A stretch of 64,000 nucleotides of DNA, taken from NCBI RefSeq assembly GCF_000768555.3, contig NZ_KN293975.1:1-64000 (forward strand). Reading direction: 5' to 3'. The translations under genes were made by a program, and so were the position numbers. The notes beneath the pieces are model-generated. The model searched no databases. It saw only the letters and a list, made by a program, of their open reading frames with translations, and was not told where the DNA came from. Positions 8,531-17,125 of this stretch are shown here, one piece after another. This stretch comes from Roseovarius mucosus DSM 17069. Lineage in GTDB: Bacteria; Pseudomonadota; Alphaproteobacteria; Rhodobacterales; Rhodobacteraceae. Within the stretch, counting starts at the first letter, position 1, and each line of letters starts with the position of its first letter.

Positions 8531-10584
8531 TCGTTGGCACTGCCGGACATATCGACCACGGCAAGACCAGCCTCGTGCGGGCAATCACAGGGGTTGAAAC
8601 GGACCGGCTGGCCGAGGAAAAGGCGCGCGGCATTACCATTGAACTTGGCTTCGCCTATTGGAAACGACCGAGTGGTACGGTCGGTTTCGTGGATGTTCCG
8701 GGGCACGAACGTCTCGTGCATACGATGCTCGCTGGCGCGACGGGGATAGATCTCTTGATGTTGGTGGTTGCTGCCGACGACGGCCCCATGCCGCAAACAC
8801 GCGAGCATCTTGCAATTGCTGATTTGCTGGGCCTGAAACAGGGACTTGTCGCGCTGACCAAGACAGACCTTGTCTCGGCCGAGCGGTTGGTCGAGGCGAA
8901 AGCAGAGATTGCTGCAGTTCTTCAAGGCACAGGCCTTTCGGATATACCGATCTTACCGGTGTCGTCGGCAACAGGCATGGGCGTCGATAAACTAGTGCAC
9001 GTCCTGGATACATTTGCCCAGTCTTACAAAGCTCGCCGTAACGCAGGCGCTTTTCGGCTTGCGATCGACCGCGTTTTCACCATGCAGGGCACGGGGACTG
9101 TGGTGACAGGTACGATCCTGTCGGGCCGTGTGACCGAAGGCGCGCGGGTTCGGGTGTCGCCTTCTGGGATCGATGCGCGCGTCCGGGGTCTGCGGGCGCA
9201 GAATGCCCCTGTGACCGAGGCAGTGGCCGGGCAACGCTGTGCCGTAGCTCTTGCCGGGCCAAAGGTGAGCGTTGCAGCCATCCCAAGGGGCGCGGTGCTT
9301 CTTGATCCGGTGCTTGACGCGCCGACCCGGCGAATAGATGTGCTGCTGCGTGTGTTGTCGTGCGAGGCGAAATCCTTGTCGCAATGGGCGGCGGCGCGGC
9401 TCCATCATGGTGCAGAAGAGATCACGGCGCGACTGGTCCCGCTTAGCGCCGATGCAATCCCGCCTGGCCGTGAGGGCTATGCGCAGCTTGTGCTGGATGC
9501 GCCACTCGCGGCAGCCGTAGGCGACCGCTTCGTGCTCCGCGATATCTCGGCCAGGCGGACGTTAGGCGGCGGCGTGATCCTCGATTTGTCTGCTCCAGAA
9601 CGGCGGCGGCGGGCGCCCGAACGACTTGCGGAGCTCGATGCACTGGCGCTTGGGACCACAGAAGAGGCTTTGATGGCGGCGCTTGACGGACCCCGCGGCT
9701 GGGCCGATCCAGCAATTTGGCTGCGTGATCGGGCCGAGCATCCCGACGAGGCAGCTAGCCTTATTGATCGTCTTCAGCTTGTCGCATTGCCGCGATCCGA
9801 TGGTGGTGTTGCGGCCTTTTCCGCTGACCGCTGGGGTGCCCTGCGCGACGAGATCGCTGCGCGGCTGGATGCGGTCCACGAAGAGACTCCCGATCTACCG
9901 GGTATCGGGCAGGAAAGGCTGCGTCTCGCACTTCGCCCACGCTTGCCGGCTCCGGTTTTTCAAGCGGTTGTCGCCCGTCTTGCCGAGGAAGGCGTGGCCA
10001 AGCCTGACCGGTCCTGGCTGCGCCGACCGTGGTTCGAGGTGAAACTCTCGCCCGAGGAAGAGGAGATCTGGGCGCGCCTGTTGCCGCGTCTGAGCGGAGA
10101 GGAGCGGTTTCGCCCGCCGCGCGTGCGCGACATAGCCCGAGACATTGGGCTCGAAGAGGCTTTGTTGCGGCGCATCTTCAAGTTGGCGGCGCGGCGCGGT
10201 GATGTCGAGGAACTGGCGCGCGATCATTTCTTTCTTGCGGATTGCGTGACCGAGATGGCCGATATCGTCCGCGATCTGGCCGCGCGTGCCGGGCCCGAGG
10301 GCTTTGCGGTGGTGGCCTTTCGCGACCGTCTCGACAATGGCCGCAAAGTGGCCATTCAGATCCTCGAGTTTTTTGATCGTCAGGGGCTTACGATGCGGCG
10401 AGGCGATATCCGCCGGATCAACCCGCACAAGAAGGATCTGTTTTCCCGGGCCGATGCGCCCGGACCCGTTTCAGGAGGAGAATCGTCCCCGGTGGGGCGT
10501 CCGGACTTCAAATCCGGGAGGGGCTGCGAGACAGTCCCTGGTGGGTTCGACTCCCGCCTCCTCCGCCAGGTCAATGCAGAATGA
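8527..10584 (+). CDS. selB: Selenocysteine-specific elongation factor SelB
   Basis: SelB delivers selenocysteyl-tRNA to UGA codons marked by a SECIS hairpin. Residues 7-15 are the GTPase P-loop GHIDHGKTS, followed by DVPGHE (G3) and TKTD (G4); the C-terminal winged-helix domains bind the SECIS. The start is ATG 8527, overlapping the Sel1 gene stop (ATGA) and placing the P-loop near the N-terminus; the frame is open further upstream, but that part is the Sel1 gene in another frame. Oddly, the frame runs on through the whole selC gene: residues 650 to 685 are translated tRNA sequence and spacer, and the stop is 14 nt beyond selC. Typical SelB-like sequence ends near residue 640. Confidence 0.96.
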   Translation: MIVGTAGHIDHGKTSLVRAITGVETDRLAEEKARGITIELGFAYWKRPSGTVGFVDVPGHERLVHTMLAGATGIDLLMLVVAADDGPMPQTREHLAIADLLGLKQGLVALTKTDLVSAERLVEAKAEIAAVLQGTGLSDIPILPVSSATGMGVDKLVHVLDTFAQSYKARRNAGAFRLAIDRVFTMQGTGTVVTGTILSGRVTEGARVRVSPSGIDARVRGLRAQNAPVTEAVAGQRCAVALAGPKVSVAAIPRGAVLLDPVLDAPTRRIDVLLRVLSCEAKSLSQWAAARLHHGAEEITARLVPLSADAIPPGREGYAQLVLDAPLAAAVGDRFVLRDISARRTLGGGVILDLSAPERRRRAPERLAELDALALGTTEEALMAALDGPRGWADPAIWLRDRAEHPDEAASLIDRLQLVALPRSDGGVAAFSADRWGALRDEIAARLDAVHEETPDLPGIGQERLRLALRPRLPAPVFQAVVARLAEEGVAKPDRSWLRRPWFEVKLSPEEEEIWARLLPRLSGEERFRPPRVRDIARDIGLEEALLRRIFKLAARRGDVEELARDHFFLADCVTEMADIVRDLAARAGPEGFAVVAFRDRLDNGRKVAIQILEFFDRQGLTMRRGDIRRINPHKKDLFSRADAPGPVSGGESSPVGRPDFKSGRGCETVPGGFDSRLLRQVNAE
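10474..10568 (+). tRNA. selC: tRNA-Sec (anticodon TCA), nested in the 3' end of selB
   Basis: The 95-nt gene matches the bacterial selenocysteine tRNA in length and shape. It has a long acceptor stem (GGAGGAG with CTCCTCC plus an eighth position), a D-arm CCCC-GGT-GGGG, and an anticodon stem CCGGA/TCCGG with loop CTTCAAA holding TCA at 10508-10510. It also has a long variable arm (GGGGCTG with CAGTCCC), a T-loop TTCGACT, discriminator G and an encoded CCA. Its first base is at a selB codon boundary and its last base is 14 nt before the end of the selB stop codon, so it lies entirely within that frame and must share the upstream transcript. Confidence 0.97.
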
Positions 10585-10594
10585 AAGGACCAAG

Positions 10595-11038
10595 ATGAGT
10601 GACTCTCCCGCCTTCCTGACCGAGCTGGACCGGCTGGCCATCGAGGCGCAGCAGGAGGAAATCCGTTTTCGCCGCTCTTTTGCCGAAGAGGTCGAGAAAC
10701 GCGAGCGGGCAAGGGTTTTTGCTTTTCGCAGGGCTGGGTTTCTTCTGCGCATTACCGAGCAGTGTCGCGCTGCCGATGACGAAACTGCGGCTTGTGCCGC
10801 CGTACGTGAGAGGTTTGCAATCGAGTTTGGCTGGCATGGCCAGACAGAAGCTCGCGATGCCATACTTGACCGTTTTGATGCTGTGACCAGGTCAATTTGC
10901 GACTGTCTCGCGGAGAAGAATAGCAATCCTGCCGCAGAATTTCTGGAATTCGAAGCCTGGTACGAAACTACGACCGGAGCAGCCTTTCTCGCGCTGTTTG
11001 ATCAGGAACCGTTCGAGGCCCCCGTTGTCGAATTCTGA
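10595..11038 (+). CDS. Hypothetical protein downstream of selC
   Basis: I do not recognise this 147-residue protein. It is predicted soluble and mostly helical, with a charged N-terminal part (EEIRFRRSFAEEVEKRERAR) that could be a coiled coil and scattered cysteines in CRAADDETAAC and SICDC. AAAGGA precedes the ATG at good spacing, and the gene starts 10 nt after the selB stop, so it is in the same transcription unit. The next frame overlaps its 3' end. No membrane segment or signal peptide is seen. Confidence 0.7.
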   Translation: MSDSPAFLTELDRLAIEAQQEEIRFRRSFAEEVEKRERARVFAFRRAGFLLRITEQCRAADDETAACAAVRERFAIEFGWHGQTEARDAILDRFDAVTRSICDCLAEKNSNPAAEFLEFEAWYETTTGAAFLALFDQEPFEAPVVEF

Positions 11039-11396
11039 ATCGGATTTCGAGCAGTGGTTGCAGGCGCGGCACGCGGCTACGGATGGGTTTACTGCGCTGA
11101 TCCTGCTCGTGACCATTGGGGCGCGGGTTGACATGACGGCCTGCGCCTATCTGCACGTGATCGGTGACGAGGTAACCTGGCCAGAGATGAAACAACTGAT
11201 CGACCAGAATGGTAAAGCGTGGGACGGTGTGGCGATATTTTCCGAAAGCGACGGCGATGGTGGGCCGGTGATCGATTTGGTAGCGCAATCACGACTGCAG
11301 GACAGGATCGACGCGGTTACCGCTGATCGCATGGTGTTGAACGAGGCCGGATTTTTTGACCCGAAAGGTCGCCTGATCCGGATTGACCCGCTGTGA
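11025..11396 (+). CDS. Hypothetical protein in the selenium/formate operon
   Basis: This protein of about 123 residues is not recognised. A TTG at 11025 with GAGG upstream is my preferred start; a TTG at 10998 would add nine residues. It overlaps the preceding gene by 14 nt, and its stop overlaps the next gene start (GTGA), so coupling is tight. The sequence ends with a small domain-like stretch (AGFFDPKGRLIRIDPL). One Cys is present. It might be specific to formate dehydrogenase or molybdenum clusters, but that is a guess from position. Confidence 0.6.
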   Translation: MSNSESDFEQWLQARHAATDGFTALILLVTIGARVDMTACAYLHVIGDEVTWPEMKQLIDQNGKAWDGVAIFSESDGDGGPVIDLVAQSRLQDRIDAVTADRMVLNEAGFFDPKGRLIRIDPL

Positions 11397-11926
11397 CTGG
11401 AGACGCCCTGGCTTGTGTCGCGTCTGATGCGCGGGGTGGGGTCAATCCTGTCCTGTGGCAGGTGGCGCACAGGCTCATTAATGACGGCTTGCACATTGTC
11501 GGCACGGTGCAGCGTGACTCCCAAGGCAAGGGGGCACGACAGTGCAATATGGGCGTCCTTGTCCTTCCGCACGGTCCAGAAACACGGATTTCGCAATCTT
11601 TGGGAGCGGGCGCACGAGGCTGCCGCCTCGACCCGGCTGGGCTTGAAGACGCGGTCAGTCTGACCGCTCAGCGTCTGGAAACCGGGCCTGTGGATTTGCT
11701 GATCGTGAACAAGTTCGGAAAGCACGAGGCAGAAGGCAGGGGCTTCCGATGGGTGATCGCCAGAGCAATCGAACTGGAAATCCCCGTCTTGGTAGGGCTG
11801 AACCGACTAAATCGCCAGGAATTTCATGAATTTGTTGGGGTGAAGGTGTTGCAGTTGCCGCTCGATGAGAGGGCAATCGCCAATTGGTCGATGTCCATCG
11901 TTCGGTCCACGTCTTGGATAACGTAG
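11393..11926 (+). CDS. DUF2478 family protein
   Basis: The 177-residue protein matches DUF2478 through features such as GTVQRDSQGKGARQ, GARGCRLDP and the strongly conserved LLIVNKFGKHEAEGRG. The family is generally found near molybdenum transport or molybdoenzyme genes and has a P-loop-like fold without a clear catalytic assignment. Here it ends an operon encoding a molybdenum- or tungsten-dependent formate dehydrogenase, which suits a role in metal or cofactor supply (inference). The GTG start overlaps the previous stop. The C-terminal tail from about residue 160 may be less conserved. Confidence 0.75.
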   Translation: MTGDALACVASDARGGVNPVLWQVAHRLINDGLHIVGTVQRDSQGKGARQCNMGVLVLPHGPETRISQSLGAGARGCRLDPAGLEDAVSLTAQRLETGPVDLLIVNKFGKHEAEGRGFRWVIARAIELEIPVLVGLNRLNRQEFHEFVGVKVLQLPLDERAIANWSMSIVRSTSWIT

Positions 11927-12115
11927 CCTCAATCGTTCCTAGTCTATTGCCGGTCCGCGTTGAGGATTGCACCCAAGTGTTTCTGATCTTGCATGTTCTT
12001 GCTTCTGCAGGATCGGACAGATTTCTCTTGTAGGTCGGCGTGTTGCTGGCTTGGACCAGCGGTAGATGTACGAGTTGCGCCGAGGTTGTCATCAGTTGGT
12101 AGCGCCGCCACAAGT

Positions 12116-13288
12116 CTACGCCGACGACAGGCGCTCAAGGGCACCCAACAGAGGCATTGCGCGCGCGTCGTCTGCGACCGGAACGTCCTTGTCACCGGCA
12201 TAGACAAGAATCCGATGCTCGGCACTAAGGTCGTCTGACGCGATGTGGAAGCCGCGGCTGACCTTTGGCGACGTTGCGCGCTTGACCTCTATCGCCCATA
12301 GCGCGCCACCAGGCAGCTTGAGAACGAGGTCGATTTCTGCCCCGGCGGACGACCGATAGTAGCTCGCCTCGGTGCCGCGAGGAGCGGTCGAAATCAGGTT
12401 CTCGATGCAGAAGCCTTCCCAGCTTCCGCCGGCGACCGGGTGGCCAAGAAGATCTTCCTGCGAGCGGATTTTAAGGAGGGCATGGGTCAGCCCACTGTCC
12501 CGAATGTAGACCTTCGGGGATTTGACGAGCCGCTTCCCGGCGTTCGCGTGCCACGGCGGCAGCCGACGGACGAGCATCAGATCGACGAGGAGGTCGAGAT
12601 AACGTGCCACCGTCTGTCCGGACACGCCGAGACTCGCCGCAAGCTTCGCCGCATTCAGCAAGCCACCCTGGCTGTGCGCCAGCATGGTCCAGAACCTGCA
12701 CAGGGTTTTCGCCGGGATTCGCAGGCCGAAGGCCGGGATGTCGCGCTCCAGATAGGTGCGGGTGAAGTCTTTGCGCCACGCCAGACTGTCGCCATCGCTC
12801 GCGGCGAGTTAGCTGTCGGGAAACCCACCACGCATCCAGAGCCGCGAGAGGGTGTCCTTGCCGGTTTCGAGAAGCCCGAACGGTGTCAGCTCATGATATC
12901 TGACGCGTCAGGCCAGCGACTCCGCGCTTTGGTGCAAGAGCGTATCCGCCGCGGACCCCAGCAGCAGAAACTGCCCGTTCCGAAAGCCCTTTCGCCGGCG
13001 TCGGTCGATCTGCCCGCGCAGTGCCTTGAAGAGGTCGGGCATCAGCTGAACCTGGTCGATCACGACAAGCCGACCCATCTGTTCATCCAGGTAGAGATCG
13101 GGTTCCTCGAGGATCCGCCGGTCAGCGCTTCGTTCCATGTCAAGGTAGACCGCGTCACGTGTTTCTGCGATTTCCTGGGCGAGGGTGGTCTTGCCGGCCT
13201 GGCGTGGGTCAAGGAGGACCACGCCGGCCTGACGCTCCAATGCGCCTTCGATGGACTGTCTGTGCCTGCGCTCGATCATGCCTCGCAA
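12116..13288 (-). pseudogene. Broken AAA_14/DUF4143 ATPase with two in-frame stops
   Basis: Reading the minus strand from 13288 to 12116 in a single frame gives about 390 codons of an ATPase of the AAA_14 plus DUF4143 type. It is interrupted by TGA at 12908-12910 and TAA at 12809-12811, with recognisable family sequence on both sides of each stop (ESLA-stop-RVRYHELTPFG; GGFPDS-stop-LAASDGDSLAW). Key motifs are also eroded: the Walker A region reads DPRQAGKTT where a Gly is usual first, and the Walker B region VVIDQVQ has Gln for the expected Glu. No frameshift is needed. Such genes are often accessory, toxin-antitoxin-like or mobile-region cargo. It lies between the selenium module and dusA. 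Confidence 0.85.
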
Positions 13289-13497
13289 TTATTCCATCGA
13301 ATGGATGATTTACAAGGTTATTGTGCCCAAGCGCGATCGCGCTTCACTTCCGCTTCTCAAGGCTGAGGCTCAATCCTTCCCAAACACCGCCGAATGCCTG
13401 TCGCTGCACCGGGTAGGGTGGCGGCACGCCTCTCGTGTGCGTATGGTGTGCACTGAGGGTTCGTCCCAAATGCTGATGGCCCTGAGGAGATTGCTGA

Positions 13498-14511
13498 ATG
13501 CCAAAAAACGCAGCCACTGCGGCAGCGCGCCTGTCTACGGCCCCTATGATGGACTGGACCGACCGGCATTGCCGTTACCTCCATCGGCGGCTCAGTCGGC
13601 ATGTCTTGCTCTATACCGAGATGGTGACGGCGCCTGCTTTGGTGCGGGGTAATGCGTTGCATTTGTTGGACTTTTCTGTCGAGGAGCATCCGGTCGCCTT
13701 GCAATTGGGGGGATCGGACCCTGCGGAGTTGGCGCTGGCGGCGCGCATGGGGGCAGAGGCGGGCTATGCCGAGATCAACCTCAACTGTGGCTGTCCGTCG
13801 GACCGCGTGCAGTCGGGGCGGTTCGGGGCGATCCTGATGACCGAGCCGGCGCTTGTGGCCGAGTGTTGCGCCGCCATGATTGCCGCGCAACCTGTTGAAG
13901 TTACGGTAAAATGCCGAATCGGAGTGGATGACCAGAACCCCGAAGAGGTATTGCCGGAGTTCCTGGCAAGGATCATTGCGGCGGGCGTGCAGCGGGTGCA
14001 GATCCATGCGCGCAAGGCCTGGCTGGATGGTCTCAGCCCGAAGGAAAACCGCGACATTCCGCCCTTGGATTATGATCTGGTGCAGCGGATGAAGATGCTT
14101 TTCCCCAATCTGCACATCTCGATCAACGGCGGAATTACATCGCTTGATCAAGCGGTTAGCCTGCTCGATCAAGGTCTGGACGGGGTGATGGTCGGGCGCG
14201 CGGCCTATCATCAACCGGCGGATATTCTCTGTGCGGCGGACCGGCGGATTTACGGTGCCACTGGGCCGGATACCACAGCAGAAGGGGCCGTGCGGGACAT
14301 GCTGCCCTATATCGAGTCGCATCTCGCAAGCGGTGGGCGGTTGCACCAGATCACGCGGCATATGTTGGGGCTTTTTTCCGGAAAACCGGGCGCGCGGGCC
14401 TGGCGGCGGCATCTGTCGGAGGGGGCGACGCGGCCCGGCGCGGGGCCGGAACTGGTCGAGCGGGCCTTGGCAGAAGTGACAGACCTTACGGAATCCGCCT
14501 CTATTTTGTAA
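13498..14511 (+). CDS. dusA: tRNA-dihydrouridine(20/20a) synthase DusA
   Basis: This FMN enzyme reduces uridine in the tRNA D-loop. The 337-residue protein has the TIM-barrel start STAPMMDWTDRHCRY, the catalytic-cysteine segment NLNCGCPSDRVQ, the phosphate/FMN loops VKCRIGVDD and HARKAWLDGLSPKENR, and SINGGI followed by GVMVGRAAY. HARKAW and the overall length point to DusA rather than DusB or DusC. It is the first chromosomal housekeeping gene to the right of the selenium module. DusA ends nearly back to back with the minus-strand regulator, overlapping its 3' end by about 10 bp. Confidence 0.93.
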   Translation: MPKNAATAAARLSTAPMMDWTDRHCRYLHRRLSRHVLLYTEMVTAPALVRGNALHLLDFSVEEHPVALQLGGSDPAELALAARMGAEAGYAEINLNCGCPSDRVQSGRFGAILMTEPALVAECCAAMIAAQPVEVTVKCRIGVDDQNPEEVLPEFLARIIAAGVQRVQIHARKAWLDGLSPKENRDIPPLDYDLVQRMKMLFPNLHISINGGITSLDQAVSLLDQGLDGVMVGRAAYHQPADILCAADRRIYGATGPDTTAEGAVRDMLPYIESHLASGGRLHQITRHMLGLFSGKPGARAWRRHLSEGATRPGAGPELVERALAEVTDLTESASIL

Positions 14512-15391
14512 GGTCGCGCAGCCCCAGCCGCGCCCCACGGCGCAGCGCACGGGTGAGCGGGGCGAGAGCCTTGTCCAGAAGCCGTGTCCATTGCCAATAG
14601 AGCGGCGTATCAAACGGGCAGTCGGCGCGCAGGAGGCAGAGCGTGCCGCGTGCCAGATCATCCTGCAAGAGCGCCTCGGGGGCCATGCCCCAGCCCATGC
14701 CAAGCCGCGCGGCGGTCACGAACCCCTCGGACGATGGCAAGCGGTGACAGGGCGGCGAGAGCGTGGCCCCGGTGGCTTGCGTGATCCAACGATGCTGTAA
14801 CTGATCGTTCATATTGAATTGCAGCATCGGTGCGGTTGCAAGACTGTCCGACGTGACCCCGTCGGCAAAATTCCGGGCCATGAATTCGGGGCTGGCGATG
14901 GCCTGATAGCGCAGCGCTCCGAGCGGCGTCACATCGCAGCCGGGCAGGGGGCTGGCGCGGGTGGTCAGCGCGCCCAGAACCTCGCCGCGCAAGAGGCGGT
15001 CGTGCGACACATCCTGATCGTCGATCACCAGATCAAAGAGATGACCGGGCAGGCTGGCCAAGGCCGCAGGCAGCCACGTGGCGAGGCTGTCGGCATTGAC
15101 GGCGAGGCGCAGCCGGGTTTGCGGTGCAGGGGCAAGCCCTGTGAGATCTTCGCGAAGCCGGGTTTCAAGCAGGGCAATCTGATCGGCATGGGCGGCAAGA
15201 CGCTGGCCGACGGGGGTCGCGGTGCACGGCGTCGTGCGATGCACGAGCTGCGCGCCGACGCGGGCCTCAAGCGCCTTGAGCCGTTGCGAGATGGCCGATT
15301 GCGTGAGGCCAAGCACCTGTGCCGCGCCCTCGAAACTGCCGGTTTGCAGAATGGCCGAGAGGGTGGCGAGGTGATCGGGGGGCAGCGACAT
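14501..15391 (-). CDS. argP: LysR-family regulator ArgP/IciA type
   Basis: The 296-residue protein has an N-terminal winged helix (HLATLSAILQTGSFEGAAQVLGLTQSAISQRLKALE) and an ArgP-like effector domain. The ATG at 15391 was chosen over longer in-frame starts because it gives the family's normal N-terminus and length. It is divergent from a LysE/ArgO exporter 118 bp away. ArgP-type regulators activate that exporter in response to arginine or lysine, so the pair is very probably a regulator-target unit. The intergenic region 15392-15509 should hold the operator. Confidence 0.85.
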   Translation of the reverse strand: MSLPPDHLATLSAILQTGSFEGAAQVLGLTQSAISQRLKALEARVGAQLVHRTTPCTATPVGQRLAAHADQIALLETRLREDLTGLAPAPQTRLRLAVNADSLATWLPAALASLPGHLFDLVIDDQDVSHDRLLRGEVLGALTTRASPLPGCDVTPLGALRYQAIASPEFMARNFADGVTSDSLATAPMLQFNMNDQLQHRWITQATGATLSPPCHRLPSSEGFVTAARLGMGWGMAPEALLQDDLARGTLCLLRADCPFDTPLYWQWTRLLDKALAPLTRALRRGARLGLRDLTK

Positions 15392-15509
15392 TAAGAAATC
15401 TAATCCCGAATAAGCATATTGAATTTGAGTAATGATATGCGACCCGATAGGCAAGCCCGGGCGGCGCGGTCGCGATCGCGTATTTGAAGAGCGATGAAAG
15501 GGCAGGCGG

Positions 15510-16103
15510 ATGCAGGCGGGGCTGGCGGGATTTGCATTGGGGTTGAGCCTGATCATGGCCATCGGGGCGCAGAATGCCTTTGTGCTGCGGCAGGGGCTGC
15601 GGCGCGAGCACGTCCTGGCGGTGGTGCTGGTGTGTGCGCTGTCCGATGCGGTGCTGGTAGCGGCAGGTGTGACCGGCTTTGGTGTGTTGTCCGAGGCGGT
15701 GCCGGGGCTGGAGCGGATCATGCGCTATGGTGGGGCGGCGTTCTTGGTGGTTTACGGCGCGCGCAGTTTTCTTGCGGCTTGGCGTGGTGGGGCAGCCCTT
15801 GAGGCGGGCGAAGGCGCAGGCAGTCTGCGGCGCGCCGTGCTGACATGCCTCGCGCTGACATGGCTCAATCCGCATGTCTATCTCGATACGGTGGTCTTGC
15901 TGGGGTCGGTCTCGGCGCAATATTCGGATCGCTTTGCCTTTGGTCTGGGGGCGGTCACGGCGAGTTTCGTGTTCTTCTTTGCCTTGGGCTATGGCGCGCG
16001 CCTGCTGGCCCCATTGTTTCGCCGCCCCGGCAGTTGGCGGGTGCTCGATGCCGGGGTGGGCTGTGTCATGTGGGCGATTGCACTTGGCTTGCTGCGCGGC
16101 TGA
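15510..16103 (+). CDS. LysE/ArgO-type amino acid exporter
   Basis: This 197-residue membrane protein begins with the family signature GFALGLSLIMAIGAQNAFVLRQGLRREH and has five to six hydrophobic helices and the motif LTWLNPHVYLDTVVLLGS. LysE and ArgO export lysine or arginine. Divergent to the ArgP-type regulator, it is probably induced by excess basic amino acid. The specific substrate (Lys, Arg or toxic analogues) cannot be told from the sequence. Confidence 0.88.
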   Translation: MQAGLAGFALGLSLIMAIGAQNAFVLRQGLRREHVLAVVLVCALSDAVLVAAGVTGFGVLSEAVPGLERIMRYGGAAFLVVYGARSFLAAWRGGAALEAGEGAGSLRRAVLTCLALTWLNPHVYLDTVVLLGSVSAQYSDRFAFGLGAVTASFVFFFALGYGARLLAPLFRRPGSWRVLDAGVGCVMWAIALGLLRG

Positions 16104-16198
16104 GCCATGCATCAGGTGGCAGGGTGCGTTGCGCAGGCTGCATGGCAAAGCCCCAAGCCAGCCTCGACAGCCGGGCAGAGGCGTGAATTAATGCAGCC

Positions 16199-17119
16199 AT
16201 GAGCGCGCAACAGGCAAGCAGGGCAGAGAGCACGGCACGACCGGGCTGGGGCATCTTCTGGATGGTCGTGACGGGGCTGCTCTTTGTTGGGGTCACGGCG
16301 CTGGTCAAGGTGTTGGGCACGCGGGTGCCCGCGCCGCAGGCGGCGTTTCTGCGCTATGCCATGGGGCTTGTCTTTCTCATTCCGATGCTGGGCTCGCTCT
16401 GGCGCTTGCGGCTGGAGCGCGGCACCTGGGGGTTTTTCGCGGCGCGCGGTTTGGTGCATACGGTCGGTGTCGCGCTCTGGTTCTATGCGATGGCGCGGAT
16501 TCCCATCGCCGATGTGACGGCGATGAATTACCTTGCCCCGATCTATGTGACGCTGGGGGCCGGTCTTTTCCTCGGTGAGCGCTTGGCGCTCCGGCGAGTG
16601 CTGGCGGTGGGCGTGGCCCTGATCGGGGCACTGATCATTCTGCGGCCCGGATTTCGCGAGGTGGGGCCGGGGCATCTGGCGATGATCTTTACCGCGATTT
16701 TCTTTGGCGCGTCCTATCTGATTGCCAAGGTGGTCTCGGGGCGCAGCAGCCCCGGCGTGGTGGTGGCCATGCTGTCGATCACGGTGACAATCGGGCTGGC
16801 CCCCCTTGCGGCGGCGGTATGGGTTACGCCGACGCCGTGGGAATTGGCGATCCTCTTTGCGGTGGCCACGCTGGCCACGGCGGGGCATTACACGATGACG
16901 CTGGCGTTTCGCGCCGCCCCTCTGGCGGTCACGCAGCCGGTGACCTTCCTGCAACTTGTCTGGGCCGTGCTCTTGGGGGCGCTGGTCTTTGGCGAGGGGG
17001 TGGATGTGTTCGTGGTCTTGGGCGGGATGGTGATCGTGGGCGCGGTCAGCTTTATCAGCTGGCGCGAGGCGGTGCTCAAGCGGCGGATCACGCCGACGGT
17101 TTCGGCGACCAAGGTCTGA
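16199..17119 (+). CDS. EamA/DMT-family transporter
   Basis: The 306-residue protein has ten predicted hydrophobic helices in two EamA repeats, with the usual short cytoplasmic N-terminus. Motifs such as VTAMNYLAPIYVTLGAGLFLGERL and QPVTFLQLVWAVLLGALVFGE mark the ends of the two halves. DMT proteins export or import small metabolites; the substrate is unknown. It is convergent with the choline ABC ATPase gene, whose stop lies 7 bp beyond. Confidence 0.85.
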   Translation: MSAQQASRAESTARPGWGIFWMVVTGLLFVGVTALVKVLGTRVPAPQAAFLRYAMGLVFLIPMLGSLWRLRLERGTWGFFAARGLVHTVGVALWFYAMARIPIADVTAMNYLAPIYVTLGAGLFLGERLALRRVLAVGVALIGALIILRPGFREVGPGHLAMIFTAIFFGASYLIAKVVSGRSSPGVVVAMLSITVTIGLAPLAAAVWVTPTPWELAILFAVATLATAGHYTMTLAFRAAPLAVTQPVTFLQLVWAVLLGALVFGEGVDVFVVLGGMVIVGAVSFISWREAVLKRRITPTVSATKV

Positions 17120-17125
17120 GGGCGC

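Noticed and set aside
12908..12910. TGA in the AAA/DUF4143 gene as another selenocysteine codon
   Set aside because: The same frame also has a TAA at 12809-12811, there is no active-site reason for Sec in this family, and ATPase motifs are eroded. Decay explains it better.
13289..13497. Possible gene or RNA between the pseudogene and dusA
   Set aside because: No frame with a plausible start and no RNA-like structure was seen; only promoter sequence is expected.
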